Positions 34,512 to 43,295 of a stretch of DNA of 64,000 nucleotides are shown here, in pieces (position 1 is the stretch's first letter; each line of letters opens with the position of its first letter). Below the pieces are notes generated by a model. That model was not told the origin of the DNA and did no database searches. It saw only the letters and a program-made list of their open reading frames with translations. A program made the position numbers and the translations under genes. This DNA comes from Kocuria palustris (lineage in GTDB: Bacteria > Actinomycetota > Actinomycetes > Actinomycetales > Micrococcaceae), in NCBI RefSeq assembly GCF_016907795.1, contig NZ_JAFBCR010000001.1, positions 1,240,001-1,304,000 of the forward strand, in the 5' to 3' direction.

Positions 34512-35872
34512 GGCCTCTGCCCCTCCTGGCTCTGCCCTGCGTCTGCGCCCGGTCCGCCCTCGCCGTCCAGGAAGGAATCGGCGTAGTCGCGATGCCAGGC
34601 CCGCTCCTCCTCCACGAGCGGGTGCGACTGCGCGTAGACGACGTCGAAGCGCTGGTCCAGCTCACCCGGATCGGAGCGCAGCAGCTCGGAGCGGACCTCC
34701 GTCAGCCACTGGTCGGTCTCCTCCTCCAGGTCCTGGAACCACTGCTCCTGCACTCCGAGCTCCGTCTCGAGCAGGGCGCGCATGCGCAGCAGGGGCTCCT
34801 TCTGCGCCCACTGCGCCTCCTCTGCGGAGAGGCGGTACTTGGTGGGGTCGTCCGCGGTGGTGTGCGCGCCCAGTCGGAAGGTCTCCGCCTCGATCAGCAC
34901 GGGGCCGCGCCCCTCGCGGGCCTCGGCGGTCGCCCACCGGGTCACCGCCAGGACGGCCAGAGGGTCGTTGCCGTCGACCCGCACGCCCTCGAAGCCGTAG
35001 CCGGCCGCCCGGGCCGCCAGGGGCACGCGGGACTGCGTGGAGAACGGCACCGAGATCGCCCACTGGTTGTTCTGCACGAAGAACACCACGGGGGCGTCGT
35101 AGGAGGCGGCGAAGACCATGGACTCGTGGATCTCGCCCTCGGTCGAGGCGCCGTCGCCGAAGTAGACGGTGACAGCACCGGGCTCCGGCGCGGGCTCCCC
35201 CGCCTCCTCGGCAAGCCGGCGGTCCTGGACCATGCCCATGGCGTAGCCCACCGCGTGCGGGACCTGGGAGGCCAGTACCAGCGAGTAGACATGGGTCCGG
35301 GTCTCGGACGGCTTCCAGCCGGAGGCCGCGTGGCCCCGGAACTGCACCAGGACCCGCTCGGCCGGGACCCCGCGCTCCAGGACCACGGCATGCTCGCGGT
35401 AGGAGGGGAAGACGTAGTCGTGCTCGCCCTGGGCCAGCGCCGAGCCGACCTGGGCGGCCTCCTGGCCGCGCAGCGGGGGCCACAGGGCCATCTCGCCCTG
35501 GCGCTGCAGCGCGGTGGACATCTCGTCCAGGCGGCGCGCCCGCACCATCGAGCGGTGCATCCGCTGCAGCGCCTCGGCATCGACGTCCTCGACCCAGCGC
35601 GAGAAGCGCTCGTCGTGCTGGCGGGCGCCGTTCTCGTCGAGCAGGCGGACCACGGGCATGGTCGCGGCCACGGCCGCGGGGTGCGCTCCGATGCCGGCGC
35701 TCGCACGGGCGTCATGGGGATCCGCGACGAGCGCTTCCGGCGATCCGTCCGGGGCCACGTCGGCGGCGACCTCGACGGCCGGCGCGGCCTGCGCCGTCTG
35801 CGCGGACGACCGCTCAGCGCTGGGCTGCTCCTGATCGGGTCCCCGCTCCGGGACCTCGTCGGCCTGCGCCAT
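34508..35872 (-). CDS. bkdA: 2-oxoacid dehydrogenase E1 alpha subunit
   Basis: 454 residues. An acidic, Ala-rich N-terminal extension of about 70 residues precedes the conserved core. The thiamine diphosphate motif reads GDGASTEGEIHE and closes with FVQNNQWAIS. RYRLSAEE near the C-terminal third is the region of the phosphorylation loop. GGAGGTG precedes the ATG at 35872. Heads the E1alpha-E1beta-E2 operon; no E3 gene follows. The upstream hisC-type aminotransferase on the same strand may be part of the same pathway. Confidence 0.9.
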   Translation of the reverse strand: MAQADEVPERGPDQEQPSAERSSAQTAQAAPAVEVAADVAPDGSPEALVADPHDARASAGIGAHPAAVAATMPVVRLLDENGARQHDERFSRWVEDVDAEALQRMHRSMVRARRLDEMSTALQRQGEMALWPPLRGQEAAQVGSALAQGEHDYVFPSYREHAVVLERGVPAERVLVQFRGHAASGWKPSETRTHVYSLVLASQVPHAVGYAMGMVQDRRLAEEAGEPAPEPGAVTVYFGDGASTEGEIHESMVFAASYDAPVVFFVQNNQWAISVPFSTQSRVPLAARAAGYGFEGVRVDGNDPLAVLAVTRWATAEAREGRGPVLIEAETFRLGAHTTADDPTKYRLSAEEAQWAQKEPLLRMRALLETELGVQEQWFQDLEEETDQWLTEVRSELLRSDPGELDQRFDVVYAQSHPLVEEERAWHRDYADSFLDGEGGPGADAGQSQEGQRP

Positions 35873-35983
35873 GGGACACCTCCAGGTGTGGTTCACGCGG
35901 TGGCACGGCCCCGGGCCGTCCGGCCCGGCAGCTCATGCCTGCGTCTCCGTCTGCTGCGCGCAGAGCCCGGAGACGAAGCTGTC

Positions 35984-37090
35984 TCATGAGACTACGTGAC
36001 GCGCGGGCGTCTGGAAGTTGGAGCAGATCTCCAAAAACCTGTCGTTGGCCTGGGGCACATCGATGCTGACCCGCACTCCGTCGCCGTCGAACGCCCGCAC
36101 CGACAGAGCCTGCTGCGCGCAGGCCTCGGCGAAGCGGCGGGCGTCCTCGCCCAGCGGCAGCCACACGAAGTTCGCGCGCGTCTGCGGGACGTCCCAGCCC
36201 AGTTCCGCCAGCCGGGCCAGGACGCGCTCGCGCTCGTCGACGATGCGCTGGACCCGCTCCTGGACCTGCTCCAGGTGATCGAGCGAGGCGATCGCCGCGG
36301 TCTGGGCCATCTCGGTCACCGCGAACGTGGTCGCGACCTTGCGCAGCGAGGCTGTGACCTCCGGCTGCGAGAGCGAGTACCCCACGCGCAGACCGGCCAG
36401 GCCGTGGGCCTTGGAGAAGGTCCGCAGCGCGACCACGTTCGGGTGGGCGCGGTAGGTGCGCACGCCTTCGACGAGCTCCGGGTCGCCCTGGAACTCGAGG
36501 TAGGCCTCGTCCAGCACCACGAGGATGCCCTCGGGCACCCGGGCCAGGAAGCGCTCCGTCTCGTCCTGGCGCAGCGACGGGCCGGTGGGATTGTTCGGCG
36601 AGCACAGCAGGATCACGCGGGTGCGCTCGGTGATGGCCGCGAGCATGCCCTCGAGGTCGTGCGAGCCGTCCGGCAGGTTGGGGACCTGCACGCTCACGGC
36701 GCCTGCGGTCCCCACGACGATCGGGTAGGCCTCGAACGAGCGCCAGGGATAGATGACCTCATCGCCCGTGCCGTCGGAGGAGGTTCCCGCGAAGGCCGCG
36801 ATGATCTGCGTCAGCGCACCCAGGCTGCCCGCACCGGTCACGATGTCATCGGCGGGCACGCCCAGGTGCTGGGCGATCCGCTCGCGCAGCGGCGCGGCGG
36901 TCGGGTCGGGATAGCGGTGCATCCGCTGTGCTGCCTGGGCGATGGCCTCCTGGGCTGCCGGCACCGGGCCCCAGGGGTTCTCGTTGGAGGACAGCTTGAA
37001 GGCCTCGAGGCCCTCGACGGGCTGCGGGGGCCGGCCCGCAGCGTAGTCGGGCAGGGCGGACAGGGCGGCGCGGGGTGCGACGGAGGACAT
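35984..37090 (-). CDS. hisC: Histidinol-phosphate / aromatic aminotransferase
   Basis: 368 residues, class II PLP aminotransferase. It begins with the family's KLSSNENPWGPVPAAQEAI; the PLP-binding Lys is in TFSKAHGLAGLRVGY, and CSPNNPTG and VVLDEAYLEF are present. The enzyme may be HisC or the related phenylalanine aminotransferase Pat; sequence alone does not separate them. Likely leaderless: TACAGT ends 7 bases before the ATG. Divergent from purB and 111 bases upstream of E1alpha. Confidence 0.88.
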   Translation of the reverse strand: MSSVAPRAALSALPDYAAGRPPQPVEGLEAFKLSSNENPWGPVPAAQEAIAQAAQRMHRYPDPTAAPLRERIAQHLGVPADDIVTGAGSLGALTQIIAAFAGTSSDGTGDEVIYPWRSFEAYPIVVGTAGAVSVQVPNLPDGSHDLEGMLAAITERTRVILLCSPNNPTGPSLRQDETERFLARVPEGILVVLDEAYLEFQGDPELVEGVRTYRAHPNVVALRTFSKAHGLAGLRVGYSLSQPEVTASLRKVATTFAVTEMAQTAAIASLDHLEQVQERVQRIVDERERVLARLAELGWDVPQTRANFVWLPLGEDARRFAEACAQQALSVRAFDGDGVRVSIDVPQANDRFLEICSNFQTPARHVVS

Positions 37091-37097
37091 GACCCTC

Positions 37098-37103
37098 ACT
37101 GTA
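37098..37103 (-). promoter_or_regulatory. -10 box for leaderless hisC
   Basis: TACAGT on the minus strand, 7 bases before the hisC ATG. Confidence 0.5.
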
Positions 37104-37222
37104 GCGGCGCGGCCCAGCATGAGGCCCACCCTCGGAGCCCCGTTCCGGACGGAACGCCGGCTCGAGCAGCGCGCGCCCGCCGCGCGCCCGGAGACGCCGC
37201 CCGAGGATGGAAGAATGTCCGC

Positions 37223-38665
37223 ATGTCTCAGTCTTCCGCCCCCTCGACCGACGATCCCACGGCCCGCATCCCGCTCGGCGGGCTCGAGCCGCCCCTGGCC
37301 CTCGGAGCGCTGGACGGGCGCTACCGCCCGGCCGTCGCACCGCTGATCGATCACCTCTCGGAGGCGGCGCTGAACCGCAACCGGCTCCATGTGGAGATCG
37401 AGTGGTTCATCCACCTGTGCGCCGGACGCGTGCTGCCCGGGATCGAGCCGCTGGGCCAGGAGCAGATCGACGGGCTGCGCCGCATCGTCGAGGACTTCGG
37501 CGCCGAGGGCATCGCCGAGCTGGCCGAGATCGAGGCCGTGACCGTTCACGACGTCAAGGCCGTCGAGTACTACATCGGGCGCCGGCTGCCCGCGCTGGGC
37601 CTCGAGCACCTGATCCCGCTGGTGCACTTCGCCTGCACCTCCGAGGACATCAACAACCTCGCCTACGCCGTGGGCGTGCGCGATGCCGTCGAGCTGGTCT
37701 GGGCCCCGGCTGCCCGCGAGCTCGTGGAGCAGATCTCGCAGCTGGCCGCCGACAGCGCGGAGGCGCCCATGCTCTCGCGCACCCACGGACAGCCGGCCAC
37801 GCCCACCACGCTGGGCAAGGAGCTCGCGGTCTTCGCCCACCGCCTGGGGCGCCAGCTCGCCCGGGTCGGATCCACGCAGTTCCTGGGCAAGATCAACGGG
37901 GCCACCGGAACCTACGCCGCCCACACGACCGCCGTACCGGAGGCCGACTGGCAGGAGGTCTCGCGCACCTTCGTCGAGGGGCTGGGGCTGAGCTGGAACC
38001 CCCTGACCACGCAGATCGAGTCGCACGACTGGCAGGCCGAGCTCTACGCGGACGTCGCCCGGTTCAACCGCATCCTGCACAACCTCTGCACGGACATCTG
38101 GTCCTACATCTCGATCGGCGTCTTCCGCCAGGTCCCCGTCGAGGGCGCCACCGGGTCCTCGACCATGCCGCACAAGGTCAATCCGATCCGCTTCGAGAAC
38201 GCCGAGGCCAACCTGGAGATCTCGTGCTCGCTGCTGGACACGCTGGGAGCCACGCTCGTGACCTCGCGCTGGCAGCGCGACCTCACGGACTCGTCGTCCC
38301 AGCGCAACATCGGCACCGCCTTCGGGCACTCGCTGCTGGCGATCTCGAACGTCGCCAAGGGCCTGCAGCGCCTGGATGTGGCCCACGACGTCCTGGCCGC
38401 CGACCTCGACGAGAACTGGGAGGTCCTGGGAGAGGCGATCCAGACCGTCATGCGCGCCGAGGCGATCGCCGGGACCCCCGGCATGGAGAACCCCTACGAG
38501 CGCCTCAAGGACCTGACCCGCGGCCACCGCGTGGATCAGCAGCGCCTGCAGGAGTTCGTGGCCGCGCTCGGGCTGCCCGATGCCGCAGAGCAGCGCCTGT
38601 CCCAGCTCACGCCGCAGACCTACATCGGGATCGCCCCCAGGCTCGTGGAGCATCTCGAGCGCTGA
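37223..38665 (+). CDS. purB: Adenylosuccinate lyase
   Basis: 480 residues of the fumarase/aspartase superfamily, the longer E. coli-like form. Visible motifs are FACTSEDINNLAY, MLSRTHGQPATPTTLGKE (catalytic His) and the signature GATGSSTMPHKVNPIRFENAE with the catalytic Ser loop. It releases fumarate from SAICAR and adenylosuccinate in purine synthesis. The start MSQSSAPSTD is preceded by GAGGATGGAAGAATG; the binding site is weak and AAGAAT 6 bases before the ATG could make it leaderless. Ends at a very strong hairpin. Confidence 0.93.
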   Translation: MSQSSAPSTDDPTARIPLGGLEPPLALGALDGRYRPAVAPLIDHLSEAALNRNRLHVEIEWFIHLCAGRVLPGIEPLGQEQIDGLRRIVEDFGAEGIAELAEIEAVTVHDVKAVEYYIGRRLPALGLEHLIPLVHFACTSEDINNLAYAVGVRDAVELVWAPAARELVEQISQLAADSAEAPMLSRTHGQPATPTTLGKELAVFAHRLGRQLARVGSTQFLGKINGATGTYAAHTTAVPEADWQEVSRTFVEGLGLSWNPLTTQIESHDWQAELYADVARFNRILHNLCTDIWSYISIGVFRQVPVEGATGSSTMPHKVNPIRFENAEANLEISCSLLDTLGATLVTSRWQRDLTDSSSQRNIGTAFGHSLLAISNVAKGLQRLDVAHDVLAADLDENWEVLGEAIQTVMRAEAIAGTPGMENPYERLKDLTRGHRVDQQRLQEFVAALGLPDAAEQRLSQLTPQTYIGIAPRLVEHLER

Positions 38666-38696
38666 GGGGCCCCGTCCCGTCCGAGGCTCCCGCGCA

Positions 38697-38745
38697 GACG
38701 ACGCCGGGCGGTGCTGCTGGTCCAGCAGCACCGCCCGGCGTCGTC
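38697..38745. terminator. 24-bp perfect hairpin between purB and orphan gene
   Basis: A 24-base arm and its exact complement flank a single T. It lies between two convergent stop codons (38665 and 38796), so it can end transcription both ways. Confidence 0.75.
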
Positions 38746-38795
38746 GTTCGCATCCCCTCTCAGCGACGCGGATCCGTCAGGTCCGCACCGCCCGA

Positions 38796-39608
38796 TCACA
38801 TGTCCTTGGCCGCCCAGCCAGCGGTGCGCACGCGGCGACGGCCGAACAGCCGTCCGGGGCGCGACGGGCGCAGCTCGGCCTGAGCGCCGACCGTCTCGAG
38901 CCACTCGGGGGCCATGCGCCCCAGCTCCTCGGCAGAGCCCGCGAAGGCCAGCGCGTCCACGGCGCTGTCGGCGCTCACGGCCACGGCATCCCACAACTCA
39001 GCGCCGACGCCGCGAGTCTGCTCGCAGAGCACGGCGAAGGCGCGGGCGCCCCGCTGCAGCGCGGGGTCCAGCACGGTGAGGTCCTCGCCCAGGGCCTCGG
39101 AGATCTCCCAGGCGGCGCCCACAGCGCTGACCGAGGAGCCGACCGCGATGGCCAGGGAGGCGAAGGGATCGGCCTCCTGGACGCGCTCCATGATGCGGTC
39201 GGCGGCCCTGGCGCAGCCGATGTCCCACAGGCCGAGCTCGGTGCCGCGCGGCAGGGTGAGCCGGCGCGTGCGGGTGTCGAGCTCGACGGTCTCGCCGCCG
39301 GTCAGCTCTCGCGACAGGCGGATCGGGCGGTACCAGCCGCTCGAGACGGCCTGGGCGCGCTGAGCGGCCTTGAGGACGGCGCACAGCGTGGGCGAGATCT
39401 GGGCGGTGAGCGCATGATCGCTGCTCAGGGAGAGCAGCAGGGACAGCTCGGAGTCCGGGCGCTCGGTGCTGAGCACCCGCGACAGGTCGGAGAGGACCTC
39501 GTCTGCGATGGACTCGGCGACCATGCGGGTCAGCGGGTCGACGGCGGACACGGTCCGCTGCGCCGTCAGCGTGGGGGCGCTGCGGCGGAGCCTGGGGGGA
39601 ACGGCCAT
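38796..39608 (-). CDS. Hypothetical protein, unrecognised
   Basis: 270 residues. No motif I recognise. An N-terminal helical part contains VAESIADEVLSDLSRVL; a central segment reads VELDTRTRRLTLPRGTELGLWDIGCARAADRI; an Ala-rich helical part follows; and the C-terminus is basic (RLFGRRRVRTAGW). No signal peptide or membrane helix. Codon use is like its neighbours and the frame is open on one strand only in this style, so I accept it as coding. It is isolated, behind a 383-base intergenic stretch with an AT-rich segment. Confidence 0.6.
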   Translation of the reverse strand: MAVPPRLRRSAPTLTAQRTVSAVDPLTRMVAESIADEVLSDLSRVLSTERPDSELSLLLSLSSDHALTAQISPTLCAVLKAAQRAQAVSSGWYRPIRLSRELTGGETVELDTRTRRLTLPRGTELGLWDIGCARAADRIMERVQEADPFASLAIAVGSSVSAVGAAWEISEALGEDLTVLDPALQRGARAFAVLCEQTRGVGAELWDAVAVSADSAVDALAFAGSAEELGRMAPEWLETVGAQAELRPSRPGRLFGRRRVRTAGWAAKDM

Positions 39609-39839
39609 GGTGGGGGAACCTCGTGGGGGGATGAGGCGGGGCTGGGGATGCCCCGGACCAGATGAAGGCCGCCGCAGATCGACACCGGCCAGATTTTCGG
39701 GAGACAGAGGGTGAAGACGTATCGCAGCCCGCGATCCGGCTCCGCTCCTCTGCGCGATGCCCCGAGACTCCAGTCTCTCGGACTGCTGTCACAGCCCCTG
39801 TCGAATCGGCGCGCCATGTCGACGGAAGTGAGGTGAGGG

Positions 39840-40015
39840 CCTCGGCAACCGTCGGCACAGCCCATACGTTACCTGCGAGTAATGAAGATGCAACACCTTT
39901 TCTCCGATATTTTCGACCCATCTGACTGGGGACGATATTGAAACATGGTTGCATTGAATATCTAATGAATATGCATTTTGCAGTGGGCTGTTCAACACAT
40001 TCTATCGCTGCTGCC
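39840..40015. other. AT-rich intergenic segment
   Basis: The non-coding stretch 39609-39991 includes a block that is markedly poorer in GC than the rest of the window. It contains two TGAATAT repeats flanked by GCATT and a possible minus-strand promoter, TTGAAC and TATTCA 18 bases apart, starting inside the end of the phosphodiesterase gene. I find no gene in it. Confidence 0.5.
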
Positions 40016-40891
40016 GACAGCGGTGGGGGCACCGCCCGCAGCGAGTCGATCCAGCAGCTCCCCCGGCCGGTTGGTCGTGATCTGCTGGACGCCCAGGGCA
40101 AGGCACAGCTCGAGGTCCGCCGCGGTGTCGACCGTCCAGACCCGCAGGATCGAGCCCTGCGCCAGCCAGGTCCGCACGAGACCGGGGTGATCCCGCACGA
40201 AGGCGATGCCCGGACCCGCGATCTCGCACAGGCCCCGGGTGATGATCGGCTCCGCCGACGGCACGACCCAGCGCATGCCGGCGTGCACGAGCCGGGCCGT
40301 CACAGCCGGGACCCGCAGGCTCGCGGCCACGGACTCCGGGGTGGGATCCTCGATCAGCTGGCACACGTTGCGCGGGGCGACGGTCTGCAGGACATGGCGC
40401 ACGGCATCGGGGTGGAAGCTCATGATCGAGACCTGCAGGTTCCCCAGGCGCCCGGTCTCCGGGTCCCAGCCCTCGGCCATCAGGACGCTGAGCACGGCCT
40501 CCTCCAGCCGATGACCGGCCGGGGAGGGATGCTTGGTCTCGATGGCGAGTCCGACCCGCCTGCCCGCGCCGCGCAGCAGCTCGAGCAGCTCCGGCAGCGT
40601 CAGCAGCTGCTCATGGGGCCCGCCGTGGCTGACCGGGATCTCGACGCCCTTCCAGGAGACGAAGTCCAGACGGCGCAGCTCGGCCAGCGTGTGCGAGGAG
40701 ATCGGTCCGCGGCCGTCGCTCGTGCGCCCCAGCTGGGCGTCGTGGTGCAGGACCAGGTGGCCGTCGCGCGTGAGGTGGACGTCTCCCTCCACGCCGTCGG
40801 CCCCGTCCAGCAGGGCCTGCACGTATGCCGCCCGCGTGTGCTCGGGGTACTGAGCGCTCGCTCCGCGATGCGCGAGGATCCTGGGGCCCAA
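39992..40891 (-). CDS. Glycerophosphodiester phosphodiesterase
   Basis: 299 residues, GDPD TIM barrel. Active-site residues are visible in ILAHRGASAQYPEHT (His-Arg and Glu), VEGDVHLTRDGHLVLHHD (Glu-x-Asp and His) and the metal-ligand LAIETKHP. It hydrolyses glycerophosphodiesters to glycerol-3-phosphate and alcohols; no signal peptide, so cytoplasmic. TTG start with AGGAAGG 7 bases upstream. The last residues (SSDRMC) lie in AT-rich DNA. A PHO-box-like element is upstream, so induction by phosphate shortage is likely. Confidence 0.85.
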   Translation of the reverse strand: MGPRILAHRGASAQYPEHTRAAYVQALLDGADGVEGDVHLTRDGHLVLHHDAQLGRTSDGRGPISSHTLAELRRLDFVSWKGVEIPVSHGGPHEQLLTLPELLELLRGAGRRVGLAIETKHPSPAGHRLEEAVLSVLMAEGWDPETGRLGNLQVSIMSFHPDAVRHVLQTVAPRNVCQLIEDPTPESVAASLRVPAVTARLVHAGMRWVVPSAEPIITRGLCEIAGPGIAFVRDHPGLVRTWLAQGSILRVWTVDTAADLELCLALGVQQITTNRPGELLDRLAAGGAPTAVGSSDRMC

Positions 40892-40963
40892 GCTGTGCCT
40901 TCCTGCGAGGAGAGGGTGCTGCGCCGTCGACTCGCAGGGAGTCGGACAGCGCTCTCGCCTCTC

Positions 40964-40996
40964 ACGCTAGGGGCCCGCTGTGAACGCCGGGGGAAC
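40964..40996 (-). promoter_or_regulatory. PHO-box-like element and -10 box of the GDPD gene
   Basis: Two 11-base direct units on the minus strand, GTTCCCCCGGC (40986-40996) then GTTCACAGCGG (40975-40985). Five bases later comes TAGCGT (40964-40969) as -10. The PhoP box of Streptomyces is built of 11-base direct repeats beginning GTTCA. The same layout stands before the secreted phosphatase/nuclease at 43241. Confidence 0.6.
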
Positions 40997-41018
40997 GACG
41001 ACGGCCGACCCGATGAAG

Positions 41019-41058
41019 CACCTGGTCCCCGCCTGAAGGATCAGGCGGGGACCAGGTG
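41019..41058 (-). terminator. Terminator of the EcsC-like gene
   Basis: Perfect 18-bp stem with AGGA loop, 36 bases past the stop and upstream of the GDPD promoter. Confidence 0.75.
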
Positions 41059-41093
41059 TCCTGCATCATGTCGGCCGCTGTGCGCCGCAGGAC

Positions 41094-41915
41094 TCAGCTG
41101 TCCTGCTGACCCTCGCCGCTGATCTGCGCCGGCTCACCGGCCTCCTCGGAATCCTTGGAGCGGTCTCGGGCGTCGTCGGCGAGCTTGGGAGCCCGGTCGA
41201 CCTCGGACAGCTCGGGCGGGAAGCTCGCCGGAAGCGGCCCGAAGGCCTCCTGGGTGCTCTTCACGACCGCCCGCGACATCGCCAGGTTGGCGCCGCCGCC
41301 GACCACGGCGCCGATGCCGAAGGGCAGCGCGCGGCCCAGCGCCGCCGTGGACTGCTTGCGGATGAAGCGGCGCACGAACATGTTGCGCAGCTTCTTGCCG
41401 ACATCGAGGCCGCCCTCCTTGGAGCCGGTGCCCATCATCAGGCCCCAGCGGTTCGTCAGGCCTCGGGACTTGGAGCTCGAGGCCAGGACCTGCTTCATGA
41501 GCACGCCCCCGTCCTCGCCGAGCATCAGGGCCATGACCATGGAGCGCGTGCGCACCGGGTCGGAGGTGTGCACGCCGTGCAGCTCCGCGATGGCCTGGGC
41601 GTACAGCGCGGTCATCTCCAGGTAGCCGCCGACCGAGACGGTCGACACGCCCAGGGAGGCCAGCGTGCCGATGCCCGGGATCATGGCCGCACCGCCGGCC
41701 ACGCCGCCGGTGGCCGTGTTCGCCCGGACGTACATCCGCTCGAGGCGCTTGGCGATCTGCTCGGGGGTCTCGTCCGGGTGCTCGGCGCGCAGCCGCTTGA
41801 CCCAGCGCAGCACGACGGGACGCTGCACCTTCAGGGCGTTGTCGAGGAAGCCGTTCAGCGCCGGGGTCGGCTTGCCGTCATCATCGAATGCGTGCTTCAG
41901 GGGGTTGAACGCCAC
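41094..41915 (-). CDS. EcsC-like protein
   Basis: 273 residues. A central stretch ANTATGGVAGGAAMIPGIGTLASLGVSTVSVGGYLEMTALYAQAIAELHGV resembles the Gly/Ala-rich membrane-associated core of EcsC-family proteins, and a second Gly-rich segment (GIGAVVGGGANLAMSRAVV) lies near 215. The C-terminal 45 residues are acidic and disordered-looking. Function is unknown; EcsC of Bacillus is linked to an ABC exporter, but no such genes are adjacent. Family call is tentative. Confidence 0.5.
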   Translation of the reverse strand: MAFNPLKHAFDDDGKPTPALNGFLDNALKVQRPVVLRWVKRLRAEHPDETPEQIAKRLERMYVRANTATGGVAGGAAMIPGIGTLASLGVSTVSVGGYLEMTALYAQAIAELHGVHTSDPVRTRSMVMALMLGEDGGVLMKQVLASSSKSRGLTNRWGLMMGTGSKEGGLDVGKKLRNMFVRRFIRKQSTAALGRALPFGIGAVVGGGANLAMSRAVVKSTQEAFGPLPASFPPELSEVDRAPKLADDARDRSKDSEEAGEPAQISGEGQQDS

Positions 41916-42026
41916 GGTCGTCTCCTGGGGTGGGTGTCCTTGAGAAGTTCGACACCAGCCTACCCAAGGCCATCAGCGTCCTGTCTGATCGGCTCCTGAC
42001 GACTGGCTCGGAGCCGCAGCCACGAC

Positions 42027-43241
42027 TCAGCGCACGCGCAGATCCGCCCAGACGGGCCGATGGTCCGAGGTCGGGAAGGGATACGAGCCCGTGAGCTCCG
42101 CGCCGGGCCGCCCCGGGGCGGGCCAGAACACCTGGGAGTCCTGCACCCGGAGATTCGACGACGGCAGGACGTAGTCCACCCGCAGGTTGCCCGGCGCCTG
42201 GTCGGTGAAGTCCGCCGTGTCGAAGCGGTGCTCGCCCAGATGCCTCGTGTTGGCCCCTCCCTGGGCGGCAGCCGCCGCGACGGCCCCCTCCGAGCTCGGC
42301 CGGGGATCCTGGATGCGGTGGTGCTCCAGCAGCTGCCGGGCAGCCCCGGGCCAGGAGTCCCCGTCCTGAGGGTCGGAGTTCAGATCGCCCATGATCACGA
42401 ACCTGCTGCCGGGCAGCAGTCCGCCGGTGCCCCCGTTGTCGTCGCGGATCCAGCTGCCGCGGCGCGAGCCCGTGATGTAGTCCGCCCAGAAGCGGATCTC
42501 GTCGTGGTTGCGCCTCCCGTTGCGGTCCTCGGATCCGTCGAACGACGGCGGAGTCGGGTGGGAGGCCAGCACATGGACGGTGTCGCGGCCCACCCGCACG
42601 GGAACGTCCCAGTGCGACTTCGACGACAGCCGCAGCCGCTTCCCGATCTCGCGGCCGTAGTAGTCCCAGGGCAGCAGGCTGTCCGGCATCTGCGACCAGA
42701 GCTGAAGCTGGAAGGTCCGCACCGCGCCGTGGTCGATGGGCGCCGTGGAGTACACGGCCATGCCGTACTGGCCGGGGAAGAGGCCGAAGCCCCAGGCATC
42801 GTCGCCGGTGCGCAGCGTCCCGTCGCCGTTGAGATCCAGGCCCGAGTCCACGCCCGTGTTGACGGCAGCGGTGAAGACGTGGGGGAAGTCCAGCGGGGCC
42901 TGGCCGTTCTGGCTGCGCGCCAGGTAGTTGTCCCGGAACAGCTGCACGCCCAGGTGCTCGGCTTCGTAGTCGAACTCGTTGATCAGCAGGACGTCGGGGG
43001 CGCAGCGCTGGATGACCTCGGCGACCGCCTGCGCCTGGGCGTTGCCGGGCGTGGAGAGATCCCGCACCAGCTGCCCCTGCGAGCCGCGGTTGAGCGAGGC
43101 GTTGTAGGTCATGAAGCGCAGCGTCCGATGCCCGGCCCCGCCGCGCTCGGAGGCTGCGGCGGGAAGGGCGATCGAGGTCACCGCGGCCCCGGCCAGGCCT
43201 TCGACCAGGCTGCGGCGGGTGAGTGCGGTGCGGCGGCTCAT
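42027..43241 (-). CDS. Tat-secreted endonuclease/exonuclease/phosphatase-family protein
   Basis: 404 residues. A twin-arginine signal (RR at 9-10, TRRSLVEG, then Ala-rich to AAASERG). The EEP fold is marked by FMTYNASLNRG, LLINEFDYEAEHLG (metal Glu), HVLASHPTPPSFDG, FVIMGDLNSDPQDGDS and TSDHRPVWADL. Such secreted enzymes cleave extracellular nucleic acids or phosphoesters. AGGGGATCAC precedes the ATG. The PHO-box-like promoter suggests a role in scavenging phosphate. Substrate unknown. Confidence 0.85.
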   Translation of the reverse strand: MSRRTALTRRSLVEGLAGAAVTSIALPAAASERGGAGHRTLRFMTYNASLNRGSQGQLVRDLSTPGNAQAQAVAEVIQRCAPDVLLINEFDYEAEHLGVQLFRDNYLARSQNGQAPLDFPHVFTAAVNTGVDSGLDLNGDGTLRTGDDAWGFGLFPGQYGMAVYSTAPIDHGAVRTFQLQLWSQMPDSLLPWDYYGREIGKRLRLSSKSHWDVPVRVGRDTVHVLASHPTPPSFDGSEDRNGRRNHDEIRFWADYITGSRRGSWIRDDNGGTGGLLPGSRFVIMGDLNSDPQDGDSWPGAARQLLEHHRIQDPRPSSEGAVAAAAAQGGANTRHLGEHRFDTADFTDQAPGNLRVDYVLPSSNLRVQDSQVFWPAPGRPGAELTGSYPFPTSDHRPVWADLRVR

Positions 43242-43295
43242 GTGATCCCCTGGAGTGCTCGGTGGGCGCGGCCGGTCGGCCGATGACATGGACCG

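Noticed and set aside
39566-39865. Minus-strand 99-residue frame upstream of the orphan gene
   Set aside because: Composition is not like real genes here and it overlaps the orphan start out of frame.
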